Shown here: one piece after another, positions 19,986 through 33,300 of the stretch
Layout of the letters: each line of letters starts with the position of its first letter
Position numbering within the stretch: position 1 is the stretch's first letter
NCBI RefSeq assembly: GCF_001625215.2
Contig: NC_030387.2
Span: 1,454,501 to 1,518,500 of the forward strand
Direction of reading: 5' to 3'
From: Daucus carota subsp. sativus
Lineage: Eukaryota > Streptophyta > Magnoliopsida > Apiales > Apiaceae
DNA length: 64,000 nucleotides
The notes under the pieces: generated by a model
Seen by the model: the letters and a program-made list of their open reading frames with translations, nothing else
Databases searched by the model: none
Told to the model about the DNA's origin: nothing
Position numbers and translations under genes: made by a program

Positions 19986-21869
19986 TACATCCAGAATCAC
20001 TGCTGCTGCATTCACATAATTTAGTACCAAGTTATTCAAGGGGTAGATACTTGCAGAATTGCAGAAGTATCAGATATGATATAGCTCCACTCTCAAAAAA
20101 AAATTACGAGTATATATTAAATTATTAATGATGTATCTTCATATCCTTAAATTTGCACAAAACGTTATATTTTGACGATAATTTGATAGTGGCTGACTGG
20201 CTGCATAATCACTGGGTGCAAAGGTATATCTTTACAAATACATAACAAAAGGAAGTTTTACTCAAGTCTCCTTGATTACTATACAATAACACCATTATAA
20301 AAAAAGCTTGGTCAAAAGAGCATTTTCCTTATACAAGCATGGACTTCAATTCTTAATCTGTTGACTAATATGAATAAACAATTTGACGCTCTCTACTGTT
20401 TAGAATTTGACCAGAACAAAAGCAGGGATGTCACAGCCTCCCTTCTAGGTTATTTTTGAGTTCATCCACTAGTTAGTACAATTGTGGGTATACCGTGGCA
20501 TACGTCCTCAGTTCAAGTGCCGCTAGACACATTTACCAAACCTATTAATTTGTTATCATTTCTTCTCTTGTTTTCATGATTCCTCTTTAGGTTTCTGTAT
20601 GCACATATCAAAGCTCCAATGAATTACATCCCAATTTAAAAAGATTTGTATATTTAAGGCCAGATTTGGTCCCCAAGTCAAAATTCCTAGCTGCCCCCTA
20701 GCTCCAGATCCTTACAAATAAGTACCCTCTGACATATACGCGATTAGGCGAATCCATAAGCTAAACAAAAGATGTCGTCGTATCAAACAAATTGAAACAC
20801 CTTCCCCTTTGCACCTAATCATCTCACATCTACAATACACATCTATAAAGAGCTCATAAGAATGTTGCAGGTTCCTAACTTCGGCCTTACCCGGATCATA
20901 TATTATTCAACACACGAGGGACAGAACACAGCTAGAAGATACAAGAACTCAGAACTAACATATCACATGAAAATCACACACACATGCAATCATACCACAA
21001 GAAAACTTAACACACATGCACTACCATAAATAATCAAACAAACAGAAAGCTACACAAAATGCTGCAGACAGAATCATAGTAAACTAGTTACCAAGAAACA
21101 GAAAGCTAACCTGGTGGATGTAATGAATCTGATACCAAGCTACTGATCACTTTTTTCTTGGAAAGGAAAAAAATGAAAATTAATAAAAATATTTACATAT
21201 ATAAAATAATAAATGGTGGATGGGAAAAAGAGTACTGGGTGAAGATAGTTAAGGATAGAGAGAGGAGGGCCTCAGCTTTGGTTTGGAGCTTTTAAATTCC
21301 CACCCATCCATTACTTTCTTTATTACTCCACTCCTGATATATTATGCTACACAACAAATTATTTTTCAATCCAACTAGGAAAATATTTATTTATTTATTT
21401 TTGCAAAATCCGAGGCAAAAAAAATTCTAATTTATTAATATTTTAGCTCATTTTGGCAGTACTACTTAATTAATCCACTTCAAGATTTTTTGTTACTACA
21501 TGAAATATGACAATGGTATTTCAAATTTATGTCCCGTCAATAGGAATGATTATTTTCAAATTACGGTTGTCCCCGATCATGGGTTCGACAATTATTTCAT
21601 CTTTTTATTTCTGGTTTGTTCAAACAAATAAAGCACGAGTAGCTATAAGTATAATGTAAATATTGAGAGGGCAATCATTTCCTTTCGTATTGAATATGTA
21701 ATAATTTGCAATTTGCCAAACCAGGACAGCAAAACTGGTTGCCTGGAACACCATAAGGCTTTTCAGATAGATTCTGATTTTCTAATGTGATGTCGAAAAG
21801 CAAGTAAGAAACAAATTATTTCTTATTGCAGTATATCAATGTATTTTACTCACAAAATTTATAATAATG
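19986..21869. other. 5' region of DUF3067 gene and 3' flank of CCB3
   Basis: Minus strand has a donor-like CCAG|gttag at about 21114. It could splice over roughly 1 kb to an acceptor shortly before 19985, giving DUF3067 a 5'UTR intron, with its promoter around 21250-21400. This is motif-level inference. No coding exon or clear repeat otherwise. Confidence 0.35.
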
Positions 21870-23967
21870 CTAAACCTGTTGGGATAAGAGGACAAGTAAG
21901 CCTTGAGGACCTACCAGTATTTCATTTAGGAAACTGACCAATCCGAACCACACCACTGGGGTTACATCTACACCGCCAAGGGGTGGAATCACCTTGCGGG
22001 TCAGGCTAAGGATAGGTTCAGTAGGGGCGTAAGCTAACACGTATGGGAATTTCCCAACTGGAAGCTTGGGGTACCAAGACATAACTATTCTTACAATAAA
22101 CAAGAAAGCAAATGCTGAGAGGAAGGGACCCAGGAAAGTGATTGTCAGCTTTGCTGTGGCTGGGTCCAAATCTGCCAGGACTAGACTTCGCATCAACTCT
22201 GACACAGTGTCGCTCTGAGAGATTTCATTTACATAAAATGGCTTTGCTGAAGTACTCACATCTATTAGCGAGAGTTGGGTACTGGGTGGAACAGTGACTC
22301 CCAGGAAACAGCATGCCCTGCATGTATTCCGTGAACCTTGATTATGGTTTCTTTTCGCAATAAAGTTTACCCTGTTCTGTAAAACAAAACGGAAAAAGGT
22401 AACAGCTTTAATGTATGTTACATGAGAAAACAAGTGCAGCTGCAGTGCTACAGATAGATGAATTGCCAACTAATTTATTTTTCATTGATGAACATTCCAG
22501 GAGACGAAACACATAATTTGATAATGCATCCGCCACAAATGAGAACTGCTTGTGAAAATCTTGCTATAAAATACATGAGTTTCCTGGCTTGTAAAAACTG
22601 CAATGCAATCCAATATGGCAATATGAAATTGCTCATGTTACCAAACGTACCATTAAACAAGAATCATCACTTGATCATCAAATATTATTAGACAAATACT
22701 TTTATATAAACTTCGGCAGATTAGAATTTCTCATTGAGTGTGTCCAGGGGCGGACCGACATAGCTGCAAGAGGGTGCCTAGGCACCCACTCACTCCTGGA
22801 CTCAAGGATTAATATCGTATAATTTTAAATTTGGAACCAACTAAATTTGGTCAGGATCCAACTAAAATTAAAAAGCCCAATTTTATTCAATACAACCCAA
22901 ACTTTGAGGCCCAAAACACTAAAATCATAGTAGGGAACAACTTTAAAATGTAAATTATTTTCTCTGTGTATGAATTTTGCACATTATTATTAATATCCTA
23001 AATCTTTTAGTTTTTATATTTATAGGAACCCACTGTAAAAAATTTCTGGTCCGCCACTGAGTGTGTCATTAGTGCAGATGTGCAGAAATGAAGCACTCTT
23101 TATCTTTTCTCTATATAAGCTGTTGTTCCTTTTCGCGGAACAACACAAGGTGCATCAACTCTTCCTAGAGTTGGCGCGTAGCCACGGTATTAGTTGCAGG
23201 AATAGAGCATCCAACAAATCCAGTTCACACTCACAAATCTAATTTATTCATTTCTTTCTCAGGCACCTTGCACACTCAAATATTAGTCAGCCAGAATATA
23301 CATATCTTGAATTATTTAGACTGCAGGGATTTCTGGATTCCAACAGTAACTGCTGTCCTCAACTCCATTACAGTTATCAGGTAATCCAGTGTAATACATA
23401 TCCACTTACCAATGATTTTCACTTGCACCATACCCAATTGTTCACAGTTTTTGTGACTAATTTTTATTGTGTTTGACATTAGTCTAAAAACCATAGACTA
23501 TCTCATACTTTTGTTAGCCGTCTGTAGATTTACCCATGTCCCTCAGACCCTAAAAAGTTTTATAGCAAAGACTATGTTGTCTCACCTTAATGTCAGTCAC
23601 AGATACTCGACACTCGAAACTCAGACATGGCTGCTAAAAGCTACAATCAAACAATCCCTTCACTCGACACTCAGACATGGCCATGCTACAATCAAAGGAC
23701 ACAAGATTTACGAATTACGATCCCCCCAAATTGTGAAAACCTCAATACAAGCCCTTTTTGCTAATAATTTAAATTGTATTGTCAATAAAAAAAATGCAAA
23801 AATTTCCTCATAAGCAAGTTAGCAAAAGCAGCCCAAAGTATACATGATTCATTTAGCCCAAACACACTTACTGAATTTACATACAAAAAACATGGCAAGA
23901 GCCCAGAACTTACAGGGAAACACAAGCTCCGCCGAGTGTAACACGCAGATGATGAGCAACCTGCCAT
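21870..23967 (-). CDS. CCB3: CCB3 / YLMG3, cytochrome b6f haem c_i assembly factor
   Basis: YGGT-family membrane protein needed for covalent attachment of haem c_i to cytochrome b6 in the thylakoid. Two exons: 23967-23914 (18 codons, MAGCSSSACYTRRSLCFP) and 22376-21870, joined in phase 0, giving 186 residues. After a plastid transit-like region come LADLDPATAKLTITFLGP and two hydrophobic segments (about residues 105-130 and 155-180) around the family signature FLFIVRIVMSWYPKLP, KFPYVLAYAPTEPIL, and TRKVIPPLGGVDVTPVVWFG. The C-terminus ends SQQV. The intron (1.54 kb) carries a hAT MITE. Closest to Arabidopsis CCB3 by remembered sequence. Divergent from the S-acyltransferase gene. Confidence 0.92.
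22745..23059. mobile_element. hAT MITE with perfect 8-bp target duplication
   Basis: 315 bp, ends CAGGGGCGGACC and, reverse complement, CAGTGGCGGACC. Flanked by AGTGTGTC on both sides (22737-22744, 23060-23067). No coding capacity. Lies in the CCB3 intron. Confidence 0.93.
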
Positions 23968-24808
23968 AATAAAAAAGTAAAAGAATGAGATGAAACTCAA
24001 AAGTTATATACCTGAAAAACTTTGAATATACAGTCATATAAAAAGGGAAAAGCTGTAAAAATATGATGGGGTTTACCTTTTAGGGGGAGTTGAACAGAAA
24101 GGGGCGAGGAAGAGGAAGAAGAAATGCATATGGGCATTTTGAGGAAGAGAACCAGCTAGGCTTAGCCAGCACAAGGGAGGGAATGAAACATTATCCGTTG
24201 GTCTTCACCAATAACACATATAAAATTGATGTTCTATTTATTATTAAAAATTTAGGTGTAAATAATAAGGGTGTATATCCGAAATAATTTTTCTTATTGT
24301 TTGTGACTGTATTTTTCTAAAATTGGTTATATGAACAATGTTAAGGATATCATTTTTCTTCTTAGAAATTTGTTATCATTTATATCGCTTATATAAATGG
24401 GCCTTCATAAATCTAACTTAAATTTATTAGATATTTTTGAAAACAGATTTGCGGGTTATTTTAATAATGTCTGTTTTTTTTTTTGAAAATAATAATGTCT
24501 GTTTTTGATATGGTATATTTACTTAGATTTTGTGGATGATAAGAATCATAAGATGCGATAGTTATGTAATTTTTGTAACAGTATTTTTTTTAATCGGTAT
24601 TTTCACTGACCAGACAATAACCAATTTCTTTGGGAAATTGGTAATCGTTTATCTCCTATTTTCCAAGACAAAGTACCAAACACAGAATATAACAAAAAGT
24701 CTGTAGTCTACTTTCATTGCAACTTCAAACTCGTATCTCTCCATATTTATCTGGGGTTCTGGCTTATAACAATCGCGGGGTGGCGGCACTCCTATCGCTT
24801 GAAATTTG
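23968..24808. promoter_or_regulatory. Divergent intergenic region between CCB3 and PAT11-like genes
   Basis: 841 bp that must hold both promoters. AT-rich except for a purine-rich stretch at 24095-24180. The CT-rich leader before 24809 suits the PAT11-like 5'UTR. No specific factor site can be assigned. Confidence 0.5.
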
Positions 24809-27800
24809 ATGGAATCATCAAGTACCTATCGACCACCACCGCCTGCCGCTGATTGTCAGGTATTTTTTTGATTTGCATTAAAAAAAACTCATTTTCTTGA
24901 ACTGGGTTTTTCAAAGATTGCATCTTTTTTCATTTTAAGAATACCCATCTTGAGTTCATCTGAATTGTGTTAAGTTTATGTTTATTTGTGAGAAAAGATT
25001 GGAGGGCTTTTGAAATTTGAACTTGAAGTTATGTTCTACTATATGCAATCAGGTTGATGATAAAGTGTTGTTTATTTAGTGATTTCCTGTTTCATTAGAT
25101 TGTTTTTTGCTCTTTTTTTTTTTTTGGGGGGGGGGGGAGCTTGTTATATTTTGTCAGCGGTATAATGGGTGATCAAGGATCAGGGGTTTTGTTAATCTCG
25201 ATATTACGAATATTGGATGTTCATTATTCTGTGTTTGACTGATGGAGATTTTGTTGAATCATGTAATAATAATTACCAAATGGGTGAACATGATTAAAGT
25301 AGCGAGTAGTTTAAGTGCCCCAACTCCTAATTTGAGCATTGCCAGGTAGAATGAGCTTTAACTAAGTTGTATTATTTCTTTCTGCAACTTACTCATTTCA
25401 CACACACGCACACATATGGCTTGATTTAAGAATGACTATAATACACAGTATTGTCAATAGTATCAAATAATTACGCTTAGTCAGTGCGTCTGTGCTTGGA
25501 ATATAATGAGTAATAAGCTGAGAACTAATAGATGAATATGTCTACATACCTTAATTGCTTATCCAAGTGCAGTAGTCGATAATATACTTCCAAAAGTAGT
25601 AATTGTTCATATACGCAGAGAAAAGTACTAATGGATTTGCAATAAAATAATACTACCCTGATGATTCTTTAATTACAAGAAGCCACTGTACCGTACTGTG
25701 ATTGGATTATCTTCCTTACCTTACTCATGCAAATAATTGGATAAAACAAAGTTAAATTTGTAATTTGTTTGTCCCAAATTAGTTTTTGGTAGTATAGATT
25801 GACAGTGTCGTCAACTTAGATAGTATAATTGGGTCGGTATTCTTACTGAAACTTCTGTTATGGTACCCCAAAAATCATTAGATATATATTTACCTCGATA
25901 TGTACAGGACACCTGAAACTTGCTTTGACTCTGGTGGAACAGGGAAAGTTATGATGATCATTTTTAGTTGAAGACACTTGCCTCGTTAGCTTAAGTTCCT
26001 AGTCATCCAAACTATTATTTCAGTCCAAATGTCTTTGACTTTCGGAACACTTGCTAGATGATTTTACATCATGAATCTTTCTCTTTAAAAAGTATTTTTT
26101 TGGCAGGTTTTACACCACCATTATCAATATGTCAAGCTGGAAATTTTACTGCTCATTATATAGCCTTTGTTTAGAGCTGTCAATAACATTTATGCAATGC
26201 CATCATAGTATATTCAGGGCCTTCAAGATATGGAAAGGCATTTATAAACTATATAAGTCGCATAAGAGAGCAGTTGCAACTCATAATTACACATCCTTGA
26301 TTATTTTCTGTTAATCTTCTTCACCTCTGTAAACTATCCCATATCGCTCACTTTTTTGAACAAAGAAGTAGACAAATGCTAATCTAGCTCAGATCTTTAA
26401 TACTGTTAGCCAGTAAACATCATTTCTTTCTCCTGTATGCATTCCATAAATAATTTGGCTGAGCACAATATCTGTTATTTTATAATTTTTCGAGTGACTA
26501 TAATACACATGCTGTTTAAGTATGGTTTGTAAGACGTAGGACATTGTATCTTATCTGAAATTGTGAATAAGTGGTCCTTTTCAATTATATGTAGGAGCAT
26601 CATGTAGCAGCTGCAATTGAGGATTTTGAAACAATTTGCTGGGGTTGTGGCTTGCGGCTTATCGTTCCATCTCATGCATCCGCTTATATATGTGGTTGGT
26701 GTGGAGCTATAAGTAACAAGACGACCAGTAAAAAAGATAACAAATATTTCTGGTGTAGACGTTTGCAAGACCGTTGTTTTGTCTGCCTCCTCATTGTATT
26801 TATGCTCTTCTTGATATGTAAGTCTTTCCACAATTAAATACAGCGTGAAAGTAGTGACTCAAAAAACACAGATTATATACCATGAACATGCCTGTACTTC
26901 ACTTACTCTGACTTCATATTTACTACTTTTTAGGTTTGTCACGAATTATAAAAACTATGTTGATGCATCACTTTATGAGACATTTTTTCAGAAAATCATA
27001 CAGGCATCTATAAGAAATAATGTACTTGAACCATTTGAAAATAAGTTATGTTAAGTGTGGCAAATATATGAGAATGTCTACAGATGATTGGTATAGAATC
27101 GACTGGAATTGCAGTTATTATTACTTATTAGTCTAATTCTTTTTTATAATGTTTTGTGTATACCACTTGTCTTTCTTTATAATTTTGTATATGTCTGGCG
27201 TATTGGACTGCTGCTCTTTTCTATATATTTTTTGCTAGTCATCTATATATATATTTTTCCATATTACTCGTATCTCTTCTTTTGCCCCTAAATGTATTAT
27301 TGACGGCGGCTTGATTCTAGTTCCAAATAGTACCATTAAGATATGTGTTAGTAATTGGCTGTCTGCGGCTTCTTGTAAGTTGTAGTCTCTTATGTCTCTA
27401 TCACTTGCATTGTTTGATGTTTGTTATGCAGATACACGTAATAGGAGGAAGGGACTGTGGTTGATGTTTACCAATTTCTTAAATTTTTATGCTTATTTAT
27501 TTTGTTTTTATTGTGTTATCTTTTTGCAAGTAAATCTATGACCAAAGTTTCACTCTTTTGAAAAGATTGAAGTTGCTTCTCAGTTCTCGCTCACTACCAG
27601 ACTCTTATATGGGAACCTAAAAATTATAAACACAAATTAAATAAGGTTCCAAATGATTGATAAATCAGATTTAGCTGACTCAATTTGGTGAAAAACCTGG
27701 CACGCCCTCTATAGTGCAAATACAGGGAAAGTTGCAACTAGTTACGGATAAGAAAACATACTAGAATTAAGACTATACATGCTACCTGGATCGGAGGCAC

Positions 27801-29162
27801 TAATATGATTAAAATTTTGATCATTTGGAAGGGAAATGAATACTGTTAGATTGTGCTAGAATTAAGATTCATTTTTTCCCCCTTTATACATCTTTTTTTG
27901 TGAAATTTGATTTCATTTTCTGTATCTAGATATTTGAAAAGTTGTATGATAGATTAGGTCTATATTTTTTCCAGCTTGCTCTAGTTTTCCCCCCGAGAAG
28001 TTTATGCACTGTTGGTTCCTGATCACTTTTATTTAACTACAGGTGGCGGTCTGTGGGCAATATATCCAGTTGTTTTTTCCATCAATTTTTCTTTTGGCGT
28101 TTTTAACTGCTTCATAGCAACAATTTTGTCTGTAAGCACTATTTCTATGTACTGCTTTTCGGCATTCCGGTCTGCTGGTTCTCCACCAATTATACCATGG
28201 GGTAGCTATCCTGCAGTTGGAAGAGGCGATCTTGCAAAATATACGTTCTGTAGCTTTTGTTCAAAGCCAAAGTCTCCTAGGACTCATCACTGTAGATCAT
28301 GTGGAAAGTGTGTATTGGACATGGATCATCACTGCCCTTTTGTAAGTTTTGGTTGGTTTTGTCTATTGTGTAAAGACTTCATCTAAAAATTATGTACTTA
28401 TAATATGTAAATAACTTTTAAGTGCAAACACCTAAATTGTTTAACATTTGAATTGGAGTGGTCAGTGTTCTGGAAAAAAAAAAAATAATCAAATTCCTAT
28501 CAATATTTTCTACGTTTCTGGTTCAATTAGTTTGAGCATCAGAACTTGGATGTGGAATACTATTTTAAGTAGCGAGTCATGGTTTGTTTATATTTTAATT
28601 TTAAGGAGTTTGTATTATAGTTGTGGGATATCATAGTAATAATTTGGTTCTTTTTCATCTGCAGATTGGTAACTGTGTAGGGGCTGCAAATCATCGAAGC
28701 TTCATATTATTCCTCATATCAGCAGTGATGAGTACTATATATATTTCCATAATATCTGCGTACGCAGCCACCAAGATTTGGCCATCGCTAGATTTCAGAT
28801 CTACACATCTTAGCGACTTAGCTAGAAAAAACTTTGTTTTTGGGACTTTGAAGGGAGTTATTTTTGCTTTCTTGAGATCCGCAGTGTTTATATCCCCAAG
28901 AGGCGTGGTTCTCGTTTACCTATTCATTGCAAGTGTTGCACTGCAGATTGGATTAAGCGTCCTTCTCTGGCAGCAACTGTATTTCATATACGAAGGAAAG
29001 ACGTACTTGAGTAATTTAAAGTCACAATCCCTCGAAGATGGAATTGGTAACGAGGTCGAAGAAAAAGATCTTCGAAATATTATACGCTTCTTCGACTGCC
29101 CCTCTTCTGCATCAAGAGTTCTTCAAAGTCTTTGGAGTACGAGGAAGAAACACAAGAAGTGA
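24809..29162 (+). CDS. PAT11: DHHC-type protein S-acyltransferase, PAT11-like
   Basis: Palmitoylates cysteines of target proteins at endomembranes. Four exons: 24809-24859, 26595-26817, 28043-28341, 28665-29162; 356 residues, all junctions phase-consistent. Order: short Pro-rich start (TYRPPPPPAADCQ); a small Cys-rich zinc-ribbon-like module ICWGCG...YICGWCGAISN; a first membrane segment RCFVCLLIVFMLFLI; a second at WAIYPVVFSINFSFGVF; the Cys-rich domain CSFCSKPKSPRTHHCRSCGK with the DHHC core DMDHHCPFIGNCVG split by intron 3. Two further hydrophobic segments follow, then a basic tail (RKKHKK). The N-terminal zinc-ribbon plus DHHC layout is that of the Arabidopsis PAT11 group. The catalytic Cys is present. 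Confidence 0.92.
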
Positions 29163-30335
29163 ATCCTAGAAGAGTTTCATGTACACCTTTTTTAGAAGGT
29201 TTCTCTAAACACCATTTTAATGGAGGATCTGTACATTTGTTGTAGCATAGCAATAAACGAGCTTTTAGAATCAGAAGCAAAACATGGAGATATTACAGAA
29301 ATGTGCACCTTATGCATATTATTTGTTTTTCACAGAAGCATCCTTTCTCTCACCATTGGCTATTTTCTCAGTTCCTTCATTGTTTCAAGCAGTGTTTTCT
29401 TTTGACACTTTTCCATTTTCATTTAACTCTAATGTAACTATGAACAACTGAATTGGTTTTAGTTGATTGATTTGCCTAACCTATAAATAATTAGGTCATT
29501 ATCGAGCTGTTTGGAAACTCGAAATTGAAAATTCATATGATGTCCTGGAAATTTGACAACGTATGGTCTTCACTACCATTTTTTGAAATTTGACAACGTA
29601 TGGTCCTCACTATCATTTTCTTTCACTGCTATTTTTTTTGGGGTGAAAGGTCCCAAACAACGTTATCCCTTATTCAATATTAGACTGTCTTGCGTTTTGC
29701 AATTCTAAAAATTATTTCATGTCGTGTTTCAACCATAAAATGTCACATTGTCTGTCGTTTTATAGTGATTTTCAATTTAAATGCAACAGGATACAATATT
29801 TTCTCCAAAAATCGAAACACCGGATTATCTGGCATTATTAAATAGTATTTTGATCATTTATTCACAACCATATTCTGGACATTACATATGAAAATTATGA
29901 TACAGGAAGCCTTTTCCCGATTTAATATCAAAAATAAAACAAATACATTCAAACGAAAAATAATACCTCTAAAAATCTAATATCAAAAATAAAATATATC
30001 GATCCAAACACAATACTAAAAAGTTCAATCAAAATAAACAGAAAATTACACCAGAAAAGGGCATAAATGTAACAAAACACGGTCCAACACAGATCTGACT
30101 GGCACTTAAACATATACAACAACAATTAGTGTACAACAGTCTATTTCTGTCAATTTTTACTACACAACACAACACACTATACGTACAACCTTTGTTTATC
30201 CAAACCCTCCAAAACGTGGGCCCCACCTGGTCGGACTTTTTAATCCGACCGCCGGAACTATCTACTCCGGCGTCTCGATTCTCGTGCGCCAAATGAAAGG
30301 ATTCTAGCTTGAATTTTGGTCACAAGCAAGCGAAG
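29163..30335. other. Intergenic: PAT11-like 3'UTR, small tandem repeat, MAP3K promoter
   Basis: Contains a 37-bp tandem duplication at about 29548-29621 (unit with TTTGACAACGTATGGTC). The last 250 bp before 30336 are GC-richer and likely the promoter and leader of the MAP3K gene. No coding exon seen. Confidence 0.5.
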
Positions 30336-33300
30336 ATGTCGCGTCAATCTCCGTCAACGGCTTTTCACAAATCAAAGACTCTCGATAATAAATATGTAAT
30401 TATTTTTTTGTATAATTTTATATTTTTTATTTATGTTTTTGCAATTTTTTTTGTAGCTTGAAGTTAATGTTTGTTAATTGAATGCTTTGAATGTGTTTAC
30501 ATATACACTGATCTAAACTGTAGTATATGTTTAAATAAGTTTCTGTTTATGTACAATATATGTTTATGTTTTTATCAGTGTATGCTTTTATGTATTTTGA
30601 TTTTTGGCGCTTCAGTAGTCAGTTTGACTTGGTTGAATTGAAGGCTCATTTCATTTGGTGGTTGAAACTCATACTAAATTACTAATTCATTAAAATGATC
30701 GCATTTGTTTCTTTTTTTTTATCTTTCGTAAAGATTGTTTATACTGCATTATGTATATGTGGGGTGTCGGACTTGGAACATGTTCGGGTTTGTGAATGTG
30801 TTTGGGTTTGTAAGCGTGACTAATTTGTCGTTCTTATTGGAAGTGATGGAATTTGATAGAAATGAATTTATAAGTGTAAAGTATTTATAGTTAGATGAAT
30901 GGATCATCCAGTGTCATGTTTTGAATGATCTGAGTGAGTGTTGAAGTGTCAATTTTGTGTTTCTCTCCATGAAGTTGATTTGGGTTTGAGAACTAATTGT
31001 TTATTGATTGTTTAATGCACCTCCGGGTTCCGATCTATTAGTCCTCCAGGACACAAACTACACCTCTTCCGTATAAGTTGTTAGTCGTAGTAACCTTTAA
31101 CAGACTTGAAATAAATTGCGCTGATGCTAGTTTAATTTTTTTTGTGTGAACTTGCTTAATGTTGTTAAACTGTGTGCTGTGAGAACACTTGTTTCCTTTT
31201 TCGAAACACCACCTTTTGTTTTTGGAAATCTTTTCTGCTTGGGTATATGCCAATATGTGTGTATACCATCTTTCTGGTTGCTAAAAATACCGATCTTGCT
31301 GTTTATCTTTTTTTTTTTTTTTGCCTTTCTGGCAAAAGTAATTGCACCAAAAGAAATTATGTATATAGTAGTTTCACAGAAGATGATGGACCCGAGTATT
31401 TGCATGCTTTGAGTAAAAAGACAGAAGTTTGCATGTGGTTCATTTAAATTTTATATATTAATCATAACTAGATTTAGTCCTAATTGATCATTGTGCATTT
31501 TTTTGTAGATGCTTGGTGATGAGATTGGGAAAGGAGCCTATGGTCGAGTTTATAAAGGTTTGGATTTGGAGAACGGAGACTTTGTTGCAATTAAGCAAGT
31601 TTCTCTGGGAAATATTCCTCAGGAGGATCTGAACATTATAATGGTTGTGATTCCACTATCATCTCTACAAATTTGTATTCTCTCCTTCTACAATGTGACG
31701 TATATTGCAAACACTAAAAATATCTGAGTTGGTGATCTATATATTCTACTATTTACTTGTATATAGCAGTACTGAATTTTGTTTTATTCCTTTCTAGCTT
31801 AAGAAAAATTACATTACTGTATTCAGTATCTTTATTATTGTCCTTTCTGATATGTAGTATCCATGGATATGTAACTTTAATGGTCATGTAATGATAGCGT
31901 GATTGAGTAGCGATATTGTGCTTATCATCTGTTGTTTCAACATACCCTTATAGTTCTGTATTCTCCCCCTCGAAGAATCGCTGACCTCTTGATGTTTCAT
32001 TGTCGGTTATTATGCCACCGGTGGGGTATTGGAATGTAACAGCAAGAAATTGATTTGTTAAAGGTGAGTTGTTTCCCCTCCCTTTCAATAGTTGCATTTG
32101 TAAATATGTTGCACTTGCAAAGGTTCTGGCCGGTTTACTACTCGCATCCTTTCCTGCTAATGACTGCATATTCTATTTCCATGTATTAGCGTACCATTTA
32201 ACTTCAAGATGATCAAATATATATTCATTGGCTTAAGCAGACCATTTGTTACTTATATTTGTTTCTGTTAAGTTTGGCTGTTGAAGAGCTCCAAATGTGG
32301 CATAAAAATAAATTTGAATGGTTCCAAACTATATGTCTTCCCTTACCCAAGCCCCTTCTCACGTTCTCATGTTCCATGCAGTTTTATGTGCGGGGTTACA
32401 TATTTGAATATAGCAGCGTGTGTTTTGCATTATTATTAATCAACATATGCTTATAAGAACATTTATGAAAAGCACTTGCATTTATATCTTTGAGTGATTT
32501 ATAAAATAATCTCATTCTTTCTTCTTTCGTATGTTACAGAATCTCAACCACAAAAATATCGTGAAGTATCTTGGATCCTCTAAAACCAAGAGTCATCTTC
32601 ACATAATTCTTGAGTAAGGATGCAAGGACTGTATATTAATTAAATCTGTAGTTCTGGTCACTAGTAAAGTACTAAAGACTTGGCAAAAAGCAATCCATTA
32701 TTAATCTTTTCTAATAATTTGTTTCCTTTGTTTTGATGGTTTTGCAAAGGTATGTGGAAAATGGTTCACTTGCGAATATTATCAAGCCGACTAAATTTGG
32801 CCCATTTCCGGAGTCCCTTGTTGCCGTGTATATAGCTCAAGTGTGTAATTTTCTTATTTACTGTTTTAATCCCACTCTTAATCTTGTTTTGACACCCGAC
32901 ACTTGTGACCAGGTTTTGGAAGGTTTAGTCTATTTACACGAACAAGGCGTTATTCATCGAGATATAAAGGGTGCAAATATATTGACAACTAAAGAGGTAT
33001 CTCTCCAGACAATAAAAACATAAAAACAAAAACTGAAGAGGTATCTTCTAGATCAATTTCGTAAAATGTAAAGTCAGTTTCCATATTTAACAAAATGGCA
33101 TCAGGTAATTAAATGTTTGTTTGTGTTCATCGCCTATGATCATCCAGTGCATCTATTTTGTAGTGTCTTCAAGTTGAAAACTCTTAATTGTATATGTAAC
33201 AATCTATGTTTTACATTATGTTTGTCCATACACTGATATTAAATTGTGCATCTCAACACCGTTGTCTATTGGGTGAGAAACTACTTTTTGTAGTCTTAGG

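Noticed and set aside
13617..23967. Biosynthetic gene cluster
   Set aside because: The genes are housekeeping, belong to unrelated pathways and one is dead; no specialised-metabolism enzymes are present.
28448..28636. Small open frame between PAT11-like exons 3 and 4
   Set aside because: It falls inside intron 3, whose splice sites join the DHHC motif exactly.
31644..31727. Exon 2 of MAP3K continuing as [11 protein letters not shown] to a stop
   Set aside because: A donor after ATG at 31643, the 21-nt microexon and exon 4 restore the conserved kinase sequence exactly; the extension is intron read-through.
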